Positions 1-7,231 are shown, numbered from the stretch's first letter. The stretch is DNA of 10,790 nucleotides from Chamaesiphon sp. (GCA_026786125.1 JAJAYU010000405.1:1-10790); one strand, 5' to 3'. Notes: generated by a model not told the origin, from the letters alone. Translations and numbers: made by a program.

Positions 1-484
1 CCTAACCTAATTTCTGCGTACCATTTACGCGGAACTGCTGATAAAAGATCGTCAAGAATCGGGCATAGAAAAAGCGTTGAAGCAAAACTAACTTTATCCC
101 ACTCAGACTTCACTGGACTTGATACCATAGCAATCTCTTAATCCTCGTAAGGCATTATGCCAGATGATTGGATCGCGTTGCTCTCGTGAGTTAAACGCGG
201 TATTGGGAGTTGTCTCTTGTCTTGGACTGGATCTTGCGATCGGGTAGATCTAACGAATTATTGACTAAAATGTCCCCTATTACCATTGTAATCAAAAAAA
301 ATCTATTAGTCTAGGTAGTGGGTGGTAGCATTTTAATAGCCTAAGGTCTTGAAGTGAGTCAACACGATGGGCATTTCTGGAGGTCAGATCCTCCATCTGC
401 TTGCCGTAGCCGCAGTTAGGGGTTTTCGGTCGTTTCAGGGTAAAATTAAGATACCGATAGTTCTCTGCAACAATAGAAATATTC
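1..484. other. Gene-poor region upstream of efp
   Basis: No complete gene is visible before efp. Two short coding-like tails converge here. On the plus strand, positions 11–91 read FLRTIYAELLIKDRQESG and onward to a TAA, with a stop just upstream and no start codon. On the minus strand, a stop-to-stop frame from about 250 down to 103 ends in a segment reading REQRDPIIWHNALRGL, also without a start. I do not recognise either; they may be gene relics or chance. Positions 378–395 form a 6-bp stem (TGGAGG/CCTCCA, loop TCAGAT) that would lie in the efp leader. A TTGACT at 261–266 has only a poorly spaced −10 candidate, so no efp promoter is called. Confidence 0.4.
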
Positions 485-1045
485 ATGATTTCCAGTAATG
501 ACTTTAGACCTGGTGTAACGATTGTGTGGAAGAGTGGCGTATGGAAAATCGTCGAATCTCTCCACGTCAAACCTGGGAAAGGTTCTGCCTTTGTAAGGAC
601 AAAGCTCAAAAATGTCCAAACTGGTAGCGTGGTAGAAGAAACCTTCCGTGCTGGGGAGACGATGCCCCAAGCTGTGCTAGAAAAAAGCAAAATGCAGCAC
701 ACCTACAAAGATGGCGATCAATTTGTGTTTATGGATATGGAATCTTTTGAAGAATCCAATCTCACCCCAGCTCAAATTGGCAGTAATTTCAAGTACCTCA
801 AAGAAGGGATGGAAGTGAGCATCATCCGATGGGGTGAACAAATTATGGAAGTGGAACTACCAAATACCGTAGTATTGGAAGTCACGGAAACTGACCCAGG
901 CATGAAAGGTGATACGGCAACAGGTGGTAGTAAGCCAGCGATTGTCGAAACTGGTGCTCAGGTGACAGTACCGCTATTTATTAGTATTGGTGAAAAAATC
1001 AAAATCGATACTCGTACCGATCAATATGTTGGCCGAGAAAGCTAA
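485..1045 (+). CDS. efp: Elongation factor P (EF-P)
   Basis: EF-P is a cytosolic translation factor. It binds between the P and E sites of ribosomes stalled on consecutive prolines and stimulates peptide bond formation. The 186-residue product has the usual family length and the three-domain, tRNA-like architecture. The N-terminal KOW-like domain opens with [10 protein letters not shown] and carries the tip loop [10 protein letters not shown], where Lys32 corresponds to the lysine modified in enterobacteria (Lys34 in E. coli). The central OB domain includes [13 protein letters not shown]. The C-terminal domain ends with the family signature around [18 protein letters not shown] and [15 protein letters not shown]. 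The ATG at 485 gives the conserved cyanobacterial N-terminus; no strong Shine-Dalgarno precedes it. accB follows on the same strand after 167 nt, an arrangement common in cyanobacteria, with a hairpin between them. The modification enzyme is not in this window. Confidence 0.97.
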   Translation: MISSNDFRPGVTIVWKSGVWKIVESLHVKPGKGSAFVRTKLKNVQTGSVVEETFRAGETMPQAVLEKSKMQHTYKDGDQFVFMDMESFEESNLTPAQIGSNFKYLKEGMEVSIIRWGEQIMEVELPNTVVLEVTETDPGMKGDTATGGSKPAIVETGAQVTVPLFISIGEKIKIDTRTDQYVGRES

Positions 1046-1072
1046 ATTCACAGGTTGGATCGAACCAAATTG

Positions 1073-1100
1073 GCTCTCAGCTCAGTCGTTGAGCGAGAGC
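1073..1100 (+). terminator. Hairpin after efp, possible terminator or attenuator
   Basis: GCTCTC (1073–1078) plus GCTCA (1080–1084) pair with TGAGC (1090–1094) plus GAGAGC (1095–1100). This gives an 11-bp stem with one bulged A (1079) and a 5-nt loop, 27 nt past the efp stop. It is GC-rich, but what follows (AGCTTTGTC) is a poor U-tract. It may be a weak terminator or a processing/attenuation hairpin that sets efp against accB expression. Confidence 0.4.
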
Positions 1101-1212
1101 AGCTTTGTCAGAGTATGGCGTTGACTTTACCTGAATTAGCTGATTAGTAGATTTTAAATCGATCGGATCAATTAAAAGTTGATCGCCTAATAATATATAA
1201 AGTTAACTGAAT

Positions 1213-1689
1213 ATGACCATTAATTTTAAAGAACTTAATGAATTATTGGCGGCGATCGCTACTAATAATATTACTGAATTAACACTTAAGAATGCTGATT
1301 TTGAACTCACTGTCAGCCAAGGACAGCCACAGTTTACGACCGTTACTACTATTAGTACAGATGCCAATCAGCAATTAACCCCTGCACCAACAGCTAGTTC
1401 GTCACCTGTAGTCATAAATCAGATCGTAGCACCAGCAATCGACAAAAATTGGGTCGAAATCAAATCACCGATGGTCGGTACCTTTTACCGCTCACCAGCC
1501 ACTGATGAGCCAGCATTTGCATCTAGCGGCGATCGAATTCGGATCGGTCAAACTGTCTGCATCATTGAAGCAATGAAGCTGATGAATGAGATTGAAGCTG
1601 AGTCAGCGGGACAGGTAATGGAAGTATTGGTCGAAAACGGTCAACCAATTGAGTTTGGCCAAGTATTAATGTACGTTAATCCTGGTTGA
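1213..1689 (+). CDS. accB: Biotin carboxyl carrier protein of acetyl-CoA carboxylase
   Basis: This is the biotin-carrying subunit of heteromeric acetyl-CoA carboxylase. The biotin on this protein is carboxylated by AccC and passes CO2 to acetyl-CoA on AccAD, the first committed step of fatty-acid synthesis. The product is 158 residues, normal for the family. Residues 1–45 form the N-terminal region, which in this family interacts with AccC. Residues about 46–75 are a Thr/Ser/Pro/Ala-rich flexible linker. Residues 80–157 are the biotinyl/lipoyl domain, with the invariant EAMKLMNE motif; Lys122 is the biotinylation site. The SPMVGTFYRSPA segment is the usual start of this domain, including the thumb seen in bacterial BCCPs. 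It starts at the ATG at 1213, 167 nt after efp, and a HIP1 octamer lies inside the gene at 1252–1259. The other ACC subunits are not nearby, as is usual in cyanobacteria. Confidence 0.97.
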   Translation: MTINFKELNELLAAIATNNITELTLKNADFELTVSQGQPQFTTVTTISTDANQQLTPAPTASSSPVVINQIVAPAIDKNWVEIKSPMVGTFYRSPATDEPAFASSGDRIRIGQTVCIIEAMKLMNEIEAESAGQVMEVLVENGQPIEFGQVLMYVNPG

Positions 1690-1729
1690 GTTTAGGTGTG
1701 TTGGATTTCAATTCAATCCCCAGATCTTT

Positions 1730-1765
1730 GGTTGGGTGTGTTGGGTTTTATTCTTCAACCCAACC
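1730..1765. repeat. REP-like palindrome between convergent genes
   Basis: GGTTGGGT (1730–1737) is the reverse complement of ACCCAACC (1758–1765), and an inner alternative pairs TTGGGTT (1741–1747) with AACCCAA (1757–1763). The GTAGGTTGGGTT-type sequence closely resembles a palindrome scattered through many cyanobacterial intergenic regions (from memory, not searched). It sits 40 nt past the accB stop and just past the 3' end of the GerMN gene, so it could act as a bidirectional terminator. Confidence 0.6.
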
Positions 1766-1771
1766 TACAGA

Positions 1772-1798
1772 TCTCCGAACTCCGAACTCCCAACTCTT
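1772..1798. repeat. Heptamer array (CCGAACT/CCCAACT) downstream of accB
   Basis: Three heptamers, CCGAACT (1775–1781), CCGAACT (1782–1788) and CCCAACT (1789–1795), abut the GerMN gene stop at 1800. The whole 27-nt block is the exact reverse complement of 3633–3659. It resembles the short tandemly repeated repetitive (STRR-type) sequences known in cyanobacteria. Confidence 0.7.
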
Positions 1799-1799
1799 T

Positions 1800-2564
1800 C
1801 TAAGGCTTTGTCGATGGATCTGGATTGATCGGAAAATCTTGGCTGTAAGTTTGACGAGTAATGGGTTGTCTGATTTCGACACCGACATCACCCAGCACTT
1901 CTAACTTCTTGCCTTCAACTGTGATCCAGACAGGCGCATCAGGATTTTGAGCGGTAGCAGTGTAGATTACTTGTCCCAATCGACCAATCATCGAAGTTGC
2001 GCCAAACCCTTGGGTAAACTCTTGGGATAGATCGATGTGAATACCATCGGTTAAGATTTTGCTGCTCAATAGCTTGGTACCGACTGGAATCGTTGAAGTT
2101 AGCTTCCCATCTGGCTTACCTGCCGAGGCAAGTAACGTAGACATAGATCGTTGAAGTTTCACCTCTGGATTTGAGGTCTTCGGTTCAGGATCTTGCCGAT
2201 CTTGAGATACTAAAAAAGTTTTTTTGCCATTGTCATCCAATCGCCAAATTTTGATAGTGCCTTGATTTTGAGCGATGGTTTGCGTTTTAGGTGTATTGAC
2301 GGCGGTAGGTAGTTGTGATGGTGGAACAGGCGTGACACCAGTAGAATTGGGGACGATGGGTACTGAAGCCACTGTCGGCGGATTCACCTGTGCGGGATCT
2401 ACGGCAACTGGGTTGGGGGAAGGACTGGTGCTGGGTGTGGTTGCAACAGGAGGGTTCTTGTGAAGGGTGAACCAAGCCAAGCCACTGCCAATCGCAACCG
2501 CTGAGACAGTCAAGGCTGAGATGGTAGCAACTGCACTTTTAGATATAGATTTTCGATCTTCCAT
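1800..2564 (-). CDS. Membrane-anchored GerMN domain protein
   Basis: The product is 254 residues from the ATG at 2564. The frame can be extended to a TTG at 2591, but the ATG gives a normal short cytoplasmic tail (MEDRKSISKS) before one membrane segment at about residues 11–34, so it is preferred; no clear Shine-Dalgarno is visible for either. A Pro/Thr/Ser/Val-rich linker (about 36–95) follows. A GerMN-like domain covers about 102–235, with the typical core VGTKLLSSKILTDGIHIDLS followed by a GATSMIGRLGQVIYTAT helix and a VWITVEGK strand. GerMN domains occur in the spore protein GerM and in envelope lipoproteins; in cyanobacteria they are common and of unknown role, probably in the periplasm and linked to the cell wall. 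It lies 249 nt downstream of the DUF2993 gene on the same strand. The repeat array touches its stop codon. Confidence 0.85.
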   Translation of the reverse strand: MEDRKSISKSAVATISALTVSAVAIGSGLAWFTLHKNPPVATTPSTSPSPNPVAVDPAQVNPPTVASVPIVPNSTGVTPVPPSQLPTAVNTPKTQTIAQNQGTIKIWRLDDNGKKTFLVSQDRQDPEPKTSNPEVKLQRSMSTLLASAGKPDGKLTSTIPVGTKLLSSKILTDGIHIDLSQEFTQGFGATSMIGRLGQVIYTATAQNPDAPVWITVEGKKLEVLGDVGVEIRQPITRQTYSQDFPINPDPSTKP

Positions 2565-2813
2565 GATTAAAATTAAGTTCTTAAGAATCAATAAATAAGA
2601 AAACAGTCAAAAAGTTTATGATCGTAGCGGTGGAGATGATTTGCTCAGGGTTGGCAGAGACTATCCGATCGCTAGCAGTTGTTAATCATTTTTTGGACAT
2701 TACCGATCGAGTTGCTCCCACTACTAGTTTAACTGGTAGACTCCAGATTGGGAAATGATTTATATTCATTTGCAAAGAGTTATTGAAAACCTGAGTTGTG
2801 GTTAATTCAAGAC
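2565..2813. other. Gap between DUF2993 and GerMN genes
   Basis: No gene is supported here. An imperfect hairpin CTACTAG/CTGGTAG (2721–2739, 5-nt loop, one G·U-type pair) lies about 75 nt past the DUF2993 stop, without a U-tract. It could be a weak terminator or the hairpin of a leader for the GerMN gene. Confidence 0.3.
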
Positions 2814-3611
2814 TTATTTAGTACCAATAGATCTAATAAAGACTGCTAATTCCAGTGATTGGGGATCGACCTTAAATTGGAGAATCCGCGCAGTCACTCC
2901 ACGCTGCTCTAAGATATCTACATTCAATCGTTCGCTGATTCCGGTGGTCAAGCCAGATAAAATAAATGGTGGAACGAGGGTATCGCCAACGGTAGCTGCG
3001 GGTGCTACTAGTTCAAACTTTTTCCCGCCAATGACATTGATACCAGTTTCGAGCTTAACAGCTAGTTTTTCGGCAGAAGCAGGATCTTTTAATTCGGCTC
3101 TGATCGCCAATCGACCATTGCCGATAAACTTGATTTCAGGATTGGTAATCTGGTAATCCTTGTTAAGGGAATTGCCCGCGCTACCAAGGGTACTAGTAGT
3201 CATTTTCTGCAATCTGGCGATCGAATCAGGCGACTTTAAGAAATTATTTAGATCGGCTTCATTAAACTTCAACTTGATCCCTGCCTGAATCGGCTGTTGC
3301 AACGATGAAGTACGGGGATTTTGACCATCTTCCTGCACCGCTTTGAGATTGACTGCTAGGGGATCGGTTTCTACTTCCAAGCTATCAATTCGCAAATTCT
3401 TTGTCACCCACATCCCCCGTCCGGCAATGCGAAGTTTATTAATTTTGCCATTGATAATCTGATGGACTGGCGCATTATCAACCCGCACCTGGAGTTGTTC
3501 TGCACGGTCGATTTGCGACAACACTGCTGCTTCGACATTTTTGTCAACCACCACTCCCGTTAGGGAGAACAAGGCGGTAATACTGGAGAGGAGGATGGCG
3601 ATTAATTCCAT
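2814..3611 (-). CDS. DUF2993 (LmeA-like) lipid-binding envelope protein
   Basis: The product is 265 residues. The N-terminus (about 1–22, MELIAILLSSITALFSLTGV) is hydrophobic and looks like a signal peptide or anchor. The rest fits the DUF2993 family: an early AAVLSQIDRAEQLQVRVDN stretch, alternating amphipathic beta strands, and FNEADLNNFLKSPD before the second half. DUF2993 includes mycobacterial LmeA, which binds phospholipid and is needed for lipomannan maturation; cyanobacterial members are uncharacterised. By family inference this is a periplasm-facing lipid-binding protein. It starts at the ATG at 3611 directly behind a six-unit heptamer array (3614–3655), which leaves no Shine-Dalgarno. 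It lies 129 nt downstream of proS on the same strand, so it may be read through from proS or have its own promoter in that gap. Confidence 0.85.
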   Translation of the reverse strand: MELIAILLSSITALFSLTGVVVDKNVEAAVLSQIDRAEQLQVRVDNAPVHQIINGKINKLRIAGRGMWVTKNLRIDSLEVETDPLAVNLKAVQEDGQNPRTSSLQQPIQAGIKLKFNEADLNNFLKSPDSIARLQKMTTSTLGSAGNSLNKDYQITNPEIKFIGNGRLAIRAELKDPASAEKLAVKLETGINVIGGKKFELVAPAATVGDTLVPPFILSGLTTGISERLNVDILEQRGVTARILQFKVDPQSLELAVFIRSIGTK

Positions 3612-3613
3612 GT

Positions 3614-3655
3614 GAGTTGGGAGTTGGGAGTTAAGAGTTGGGAGTTCGGAGTTCG
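3614..3655. repeat. Six-unit heptamer array (GAGTTGG/GAGTTCG)
   Basis: Consecutive heptamers GAGTTGG, GAGTTGG, GAGTTAA, GAGTTGG, GAGTTCG, GAGTTCG run from 3614 to 3655, two bases from the DUF2993 start codon. The part 3633–3659 is an exact inverted copy of 1772–1798. The array also faces the complementary array at 3715–3735. Confidence 0.85.
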
Positions 3656-3714
3656 GAGAGATAGAGAAGTTCTAAAATTAAGTGAGTCTGAAAATCGGGT
3701 ATAAGTAAAACAGA

Positions 3715-3735
3715 AACTCCCAACTCCCAACTCCC
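3715..3735. repeat. Three-unit heptamer array (AACTCCC), inverted relative to 3614–3655
   Basis: Three perfect AACTCCC units plus a partial fourth end 5 nt from the proS stop codon. They are the reverse complement of the GGGAGTT register in the 3614–3655 array, so the proS–DUF2993 transcript could fold into a long stem with a loop of about 60–80 nt, which may act as a terminator or stabiliser. Confidence 0.8.
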
Positions 3736-3740
3736 AACTT

Positions 3741-5531
3741 TTAACCAATCCACTCTTTAATCTTCATACCTACACTCTCGACGGCAATATCCTGAGATTG
3801 TTTCGTAGCGCGCTGGACTACTTCGACCTTCCCATCTTTGAGTGAGCGTCCGGTGACGATCCGGAAGGGGATGCCAATCAAGTCAGCGTCTTTGAATTTG
3901 ACTCCAGCCCGCTCATCACGGTCATCGAGGATGGTTTCGATCCCCATTTGATTTAGCTCGGTGTAGAGGCGTTCTGCGACCTCCATCTGTTGGGGATCGG
4001 AAATATTGGGGACACAAATAATTGCATGATAAGGGGCGATCGCGACTGGCCAAATGATGCCATCTTTATCATAGGATTGCTCGACTGCGGCTTGGGCGAG
4101 ACGGGAGACACCGACACCGTAGCAACCCATCACCAGTGGTTGTTCTTCGCCTTGTTCGTTGGTAAATGTTGCGCCCATTGCGGCGGAATATTTGGTGCCG
4201 AGTTGGAAGATATGTCCGACTTCGATCCCCCGTGCGGTTTCGATTAGTTGACTCGGATCGTGGATGGCACGATCTCCGACTTGGGCTTTTTGGATATCAA
4301 CAATGGGCGGTAGGCTAAATTGAGTATGCCAATTCGCACCGACTACATGTTTTTCGGCTTCGTTTGTACCTGTAATAAAGTTGGTCAAACTCGCTGCGGT
4401 GGGATCTACCAATCGGAGGAATTTGGGATGTACATTTGGAGTCGAACTAATATATTCGTCACCTAAATCAGGGGCGATATAACCTAATGGTAATGGCTTG
4501 GCTGCCCATTTGGCGATCGCCACACCATCCGGTACCTCTAGGGCAATAACTGTTTTTGCGCCGTAATTAACAGCTAATTTGCCCAGTTCATTAGTTAACT
4601 TTACTTGATTGACATCTCGATCCGATCGAATGCTAATTAATACCAGCACAGTCAGCCCATTATCAAAGACTACCTGCTCAAGCACATTTTTAACGATCGA
4701 GGTCGGGTCACATTCAAAGAATTTAACTAGCTTCTTAATCGAGTTAGTATTTGGTGTCTCCTTAATTTCACAACTAGTAAAAGTTGATGCAACCGGATCA
4801 GGCGCGAGGGAAACCGCTTTTTCCACATTGGCGGCGTATTTACCATCCGCTGTGTACATTACATCATCCTCACCCGCATCCGCCAGCACCATAAATTCCT
4901 GAGAGCCAGAACCACCAATCGCACCGGAATCCGCATCTACCGCCCGAAATTTCAACCCGCAGCGAGTCAGCATCCGGCTGTAGGCATGGTGCATATCATC
5001 ATAGGTAGCCTTGAGACTTTCGGTATCCGCATGGAACGAATAACCGTCCTTCATGATAAATTCCCGTCCCCGCATCAGTCCAATCCGAGGCCGAATTTCA
5101 TCGCGAAACTTACTCTGAATCTGATAGAGATGTTGGGGTAGTTGACGGTAAGACTTGATCAAATCACGAGCGACAGCCGTCACCACTTCCTCATGGGTGG
5201 GGCCAAGTGCCACTTGCCGCTTTTGTCTATCAGTGAAGGCAAACATAATCCCTTCTGACTGAGTATAAGTATCCCAGCGTCCCGATTGTTGCCACAGTTC
5301 GGCGGGTTGAAGCTGCGGCAGCAAACATTCTTGTGCGCCCGTTCCATCCATTTCCTCTTTAACAATCTGCCTGACCTTCGTCAATACCCGCCACATCAGG
5401 GGTAGGTAAGCGTACAAGCCACTCCCAATCCGGCGAATGTACCCAGCCCGCAAAAGTAGTTTGTGACTGGGGATTTCGGCTTCGGCTGGTTCTTCGCGGA
5501 GGGTGGCAAATAGGCTTTTGGACAGGCGCAT
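3741..5531 (-). CDS. proS: Prolyl-tRNA synthetase, bacterial type with editing domain
   Basis: This class II aminoacyl-tRNA synthetase charges tRNA-Pro in the cytosol. The 596-residue length fits the bacterial (ProS1) form. Motif 1 lies in [20 protein letters not shown] (about 39–58). Motif 2 has [20 protein letters not shown] (about 142–161). The INS editing domain, which removes mischarged Ala-tRNA-Pro, fills about 225–400; Lys281 in [10 protein letters not shown] aligns with the known editing-site Lys279 of E. coli. Motif 3 is [13 protein letters not shown] (about 469–481). The anticodon-binding domain follows from about 500, with [20 protein letters not shown]. It starts at the ATG at 5529–5531, with only a weak purine-rich stretch (GAAGAAA) upstream. 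Two HIP1 octamers (4036–4043, 4513–4520) lie inside. A repeated 25-bp element sits 46–113 nt upstream of the start. The enzyme is complete, with no missing key motif. Confidence 0.98.
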   Translation of the reverse strand: MRLSKSLFATLREEPAEAEIPSHKLLLRAGYIRRIGSGLYAYLPLMWRVLTKVRQIVKEEMDGTGAQECLLPQLQPAELWQQSGRWDTYTQSEGIMFAFTDRQKRQVALGPTHEEVVTAVARDLIKSYRQLPQHLYQIQSKFRDEIRPRIGLMRGREFIMKDGYSFHADTESLKATYDDMHHAYSRMLTRCGLKFRAVDADSGAIGGSGSQEFMVLADAGEDDVMYTADGKYAANVEKAVSLAPDPVASTFTSCEIKETPNTNSIKKLVKFFECDPTSIVKNVLEQVVFDNGLTVLVLISIRSDRDVNQVKLTNELGKLAVNYGAKTVIALEVPDGVAIAKWAAKPLPLGYIAPDLGDEYISSTPNVHPKFLRLVDPTAASLTNFITGTNEAEKHVVGANWHTQFSLPPIVDIQKAQVGDRAIHDPSQLIETARGIEVGHIFQLGTKYSAAMGATFTNEQGEEQPLVMGCYGVGVSRLAQAAVEQSYDKDGIIWPVAIAPYHAIICVPNISDPQQMEVAERLYTELNQMGIETILDDRDERAGVKFKDADLIGIPFRIVTGRSLKDGKVEVVQRATKQSQDIAVESVGMKIKEWIG

Positions 5532-5576
5532 TATAATTTCTTCGTTGGTTTACTCACCCCACCACAATGGAGTTTG

Positions 5577-5644
5577 ACTATCGATATTATCGCAGGAGAA
5601 TGACCGATCTCGCGATCAAACTATTGATATTATCGCAGGAGAAT
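5577..5644. repeat. Direct repeat pair upstream of proS
   Basis: A 25-bp sequence at 5577–5601 recurs at 5620–5644 with one mismatch (24/25 identical, period 43 bp); its core is GATATTATCGCAGGAGAAT. Read on the minus strand, each copy contains TGCGATAAT, which resembles an extended −10 element, and the nearer copy begins 46 nt upstream of the proS ATG. It could be a duplicated promoter or regulator-binding element for proS, or a copied intergenic fragment. No function is shown by sequence alone. Confidence 0.75.
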
Positions 5645-5688
5645 CAATAATTGAACTGAAGCACCTAAAATCAAACAGACTTACAGGG

Positions 5689-6063
5689 TCAGAATTGTGA
5701 GAACAATTCTCTGAGAATTTCTTCTGGCGAAACTTGTTGCATTTGTTGAAAGATAGATGGCCCTTTCATAAAATCTTTGATAGTGATTCTTTTATCGCGG
5801 AAGTCAGAGACAAATTGATGAATTTCAGCGATCGTTTGAACTTGTGCTTCGGTTTCTGCCATCATTTCACCGATCGGATCTAGACCAGCTTTAGTTAATT
5901 TCTTAAACTCAGCCACAGCCGATCCTTGTTGGGTGTTTTTTACTTCCCTGAGTTCTTGTTTGAGATTGGCAAATTGGCTATTGAGAAATTCATTTTCTTG
6001 TTCAATCCGCGCACATCTGCGGGTCAAGTCGTCTTCACTATTGCGATCGATAGTTTCGCCCAT
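5689..6063 (-). CDS. Small coiled-coil protein of unknown function
   Basis: I do not recognise a family for this 124-residue soluble protein. Residues about 10–45 (EDDLTRRCARIEQENEFLNS and onward) have the heptad pattern and charge mix of a coiled coil. The middle is helical and acidic (GLDPIGEMMAETEAQVQTIA). The C-terminus has a conserved-looking FMKGPSIFQQMQQVSPEEIL segment ending in LFSQF. There is no signal peptide or membrane segment. It begins at the ATG at 6061–6063, only 12 nt after the stop of the J-domain-like gene, so the two are almost certainly co-transcribed. Both proteins are coiled-coil rich, which suggests that they act together, perhaps as partner and co-chaperone adaptor; this is inference only. 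Its 3' end lies 157 nt before proS. Confidence 0.75.
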   Translation of the reverse strand: MGETIDRNSEDDLTRRCARIEQENEFLNSQFANLKQELREVKNTQQGSAVAEFKKLTKAGLDPIGEMMAETEAQVQTIAEIHQFVSDFRDKRITIKDFMKGPSIFQQMQQVSPEEILRELFSQF

Positions 6064-6075
6064 TTGATGGTGTTT

Positions 6076-6753
6076 TTAGATCGCCAGTAATTTAGCCAAA
6101 TCCCCAGCTTGATAAGCTTGATTGACTTCTTTCATCACTTCGGTATAGTATTCACAATTCTCACCATCGAGTACTTTGTCAGGATGAAAAACATCTGCTA
6201 ATCGCAAGAATATTTGGCGAATTTTCTTTAATTCATCTCGATCGATCTTAGGTGGTTCTGGTTCTGCATTAAAAGGTGAGGATCGAGATTTATGACCAAA
6301 GAAATCTTCTTGATCCCACTCATCGCCATCGGCTGGATCTTCGTCTGAATCATCAGCATCTTGGTAAAGATGACCACTAGGGCTAATCAATCCTGATATC
6401 TGAAGGGTATAATAAATCTTCTCAATACTTTTACGACTTTGTTTGCCTAACTTCCGGCCATTAAAGATTTCGGTAAATATAGCATGAATTTTGCTATCCA
6501 AATCTAAAAGCTGTTGCATAATTGGCGCGGTTCGTTGAGCTACTTCCACCCCAATTTCGCGAATTCGATCGAGCAAATTACTCAATTCTGTCCGCTTTTT
6601 CTCGATTTGCTTGAGCAGTTTTTCGTTGTCCCGCTCTAGGAATTCTAAGCGGATGCGGAGATCGGAGATGGCTAGCCCATCGGAGCTAGCGGCTGGGACG
6701 CTAACGGTGCTAGCAGGTTTACGGGTGCGTGAGACTGTAGATTTCCGAGCCAT
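6076..6753 (-). CDS. J-domain-like (DnaJ) coiled-coil protein
   Basis: The product is 225 residues. A basic Ser/Thr-rich tail (1–25) precedes a coiled coil at about 30–70 (DLRIRLEFLERDNEKLLKQI and onward). A helical middle is followed by a strongly acidic stretch (about 132–151). The C-terminal 50 residues look like a short J domain: a helix KKIRQIFLRLADVFHPDKV with the HPD tripeptide at 190–192, then a second helix EVMKEVNQAYQAGDLAKLLA. The HPD motif is what J proteins use to stimulate the ATPase of DnaK, so this may be a specialised Hsp70 co-chaperone; the Gly/Phe and zinc-finger regions of true DnaJ are absent. It starts at the ATG at 6753 and is followed after 12 nt by the small coiled-coil gene. 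The client is unknown. Sure of the J-like end, unsure of the function. Confidence 0.8.
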   Translation of the reverse strand: MARKSTVSRTRKPASTVSVPAASSDGLAISDLRIRLEFLERDNEKLLKQIEKKRTELSNLLDRIREIGVEVAQRTAPIMQQLLDLDSKIHAIFTEIFNGRKLGKQSRKSIEKIYYTLQISGLISPSGHLYQDADDSDEDPADGDEWDQEDFFGHKSRSSPFNAEPEPPKIDRDELKKIRQIFLRLADVFHPDKVLDGENCEYYTEVMKEVNQAYQAGDLAKLLAI

Positions 6754-6815
6754 AGATTAAGTAAGTGCAGCAGGATGGCAATTAGACCATTCTAATCCAG
6801 TTACTCGATCGAATG

Positions 6816-7131
6816 TTAGCGTTTGCGAAATTCGATCGAGCTTTCTTTGATTGTAATATCATAGCCATCGTGACCTAATAATCCATAAGGTAGATCGTGA
6901 TGAGCTAGTTATTTGATTGGTGCTTGTTAGATTTTGAGCTGGTTTACTAATAAAGTTTGCCGCTTTTTGTCTGGCACTTGTTAACTGTTGTTCGTACTCA
7001 GGTAAAACTTTTGCGGCTAAATTATATTCGGGACTAGTTGGATCGATCGATTTGAGGATTTCGACTGAGCCTTGTAAATTAAGCTGGTATAGCTTTGAAT
7101 CCAACCTTAACACAGGAAAATCAGCTCGTCA
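6816..7131 (-). pseudogene. Remnant of a retropepsin-like aspartic protease gene
   Basis: Two minus-strand pieces in different frames look like the ends of one decayed gene. The upstream piece (7128 to about 6910, no ATG; a GTG at 7113) reads LYQLNLQGSVEILKSIDPTS then YEQQLTSARQKAANF, a helical TPR-like region with a linker. The downstream piece (6905–6816, a different frame) reads HHDLPYGLLGHDGYDITIKE and ends SSIEFRKR before TAA. The GLLG-x-D followed by a YDxTIK strand and a basic end resembles the C-terminus of cyanobacterial clan AA (retropepsin-like) aspartic proteases. The catalytic D-T/S-G region that should lie between is missing, so the junction near 6905–6915 implies a deletion with a frame change. 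A stop at 7129–7131 closes the N-terminal side, so that end is lost too. The family assignment rests on recognising a short motif. Confidence 0.55.
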
Positions 7132-7193
7132 CTAGATACTCCCTTTCCACCCAATAAATAAACAGTATTGATTCACCATCCACCACTTGTAGT

Positions 7194-7231
7194 GTTCGCG
7201 TAGCGTCTGCCTTAGCAGAGCGTAGCCGAAC
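7194..7231. repeat. Cyanobacterial palindromic interspersed repeat
   Basis: GTTCGCGTAGCGTCTGC (7194–7210) and GCAGAGCGTAGCCGAAC (7215–7231) form an imperfect inverted repeat (12 of 17 positions pair) around CTTA. The GTTCGCGTAGCGT and GCGTAGCCGAAC halves match a repeat type that is very common between genes in many filamentous cyanobacteria (recognised from memory). It lies about 50 nt past the MCE gene stop on its transcript, so it might also act as a 3' hairpin. Confidence 0.65.

Noticed and set aside
261..292. efp promoter TTGACT with TGTAAT
   Set aside because: The spacer is 20 nt, too long for a confident sigma-70 promoter.
292..702. 136-residue minus-strand reading frame across the efp start
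   Set aside because: It overlaps the well-supported efp gene by over 200 nt and has no recognisable protein features; it is an antisense shadow.
2716..2760. tRNA-like D-arm sequence (TAGTTTAACTGGTAGACT)
   Set aside because: It resembles a tRNA D-loop, but no anticodon stem-loop, T-arm (GGTTCGAATCC) or acceptor pairing can be found around it.
1772..3735. CRISPR array
   Set aside because: The repeats are 7-mers in direct contact without spacers of regular length, and no cas gene is present.
6859..7113. 84-residue GTG-initiated protein as an intact gene
   Set aside because: Its last 15 or so residues are out of frame with a better coding match (6905–6816), and it lacks an ATG and a ribosome-binding site; it is better explained as a pseudogene piece.
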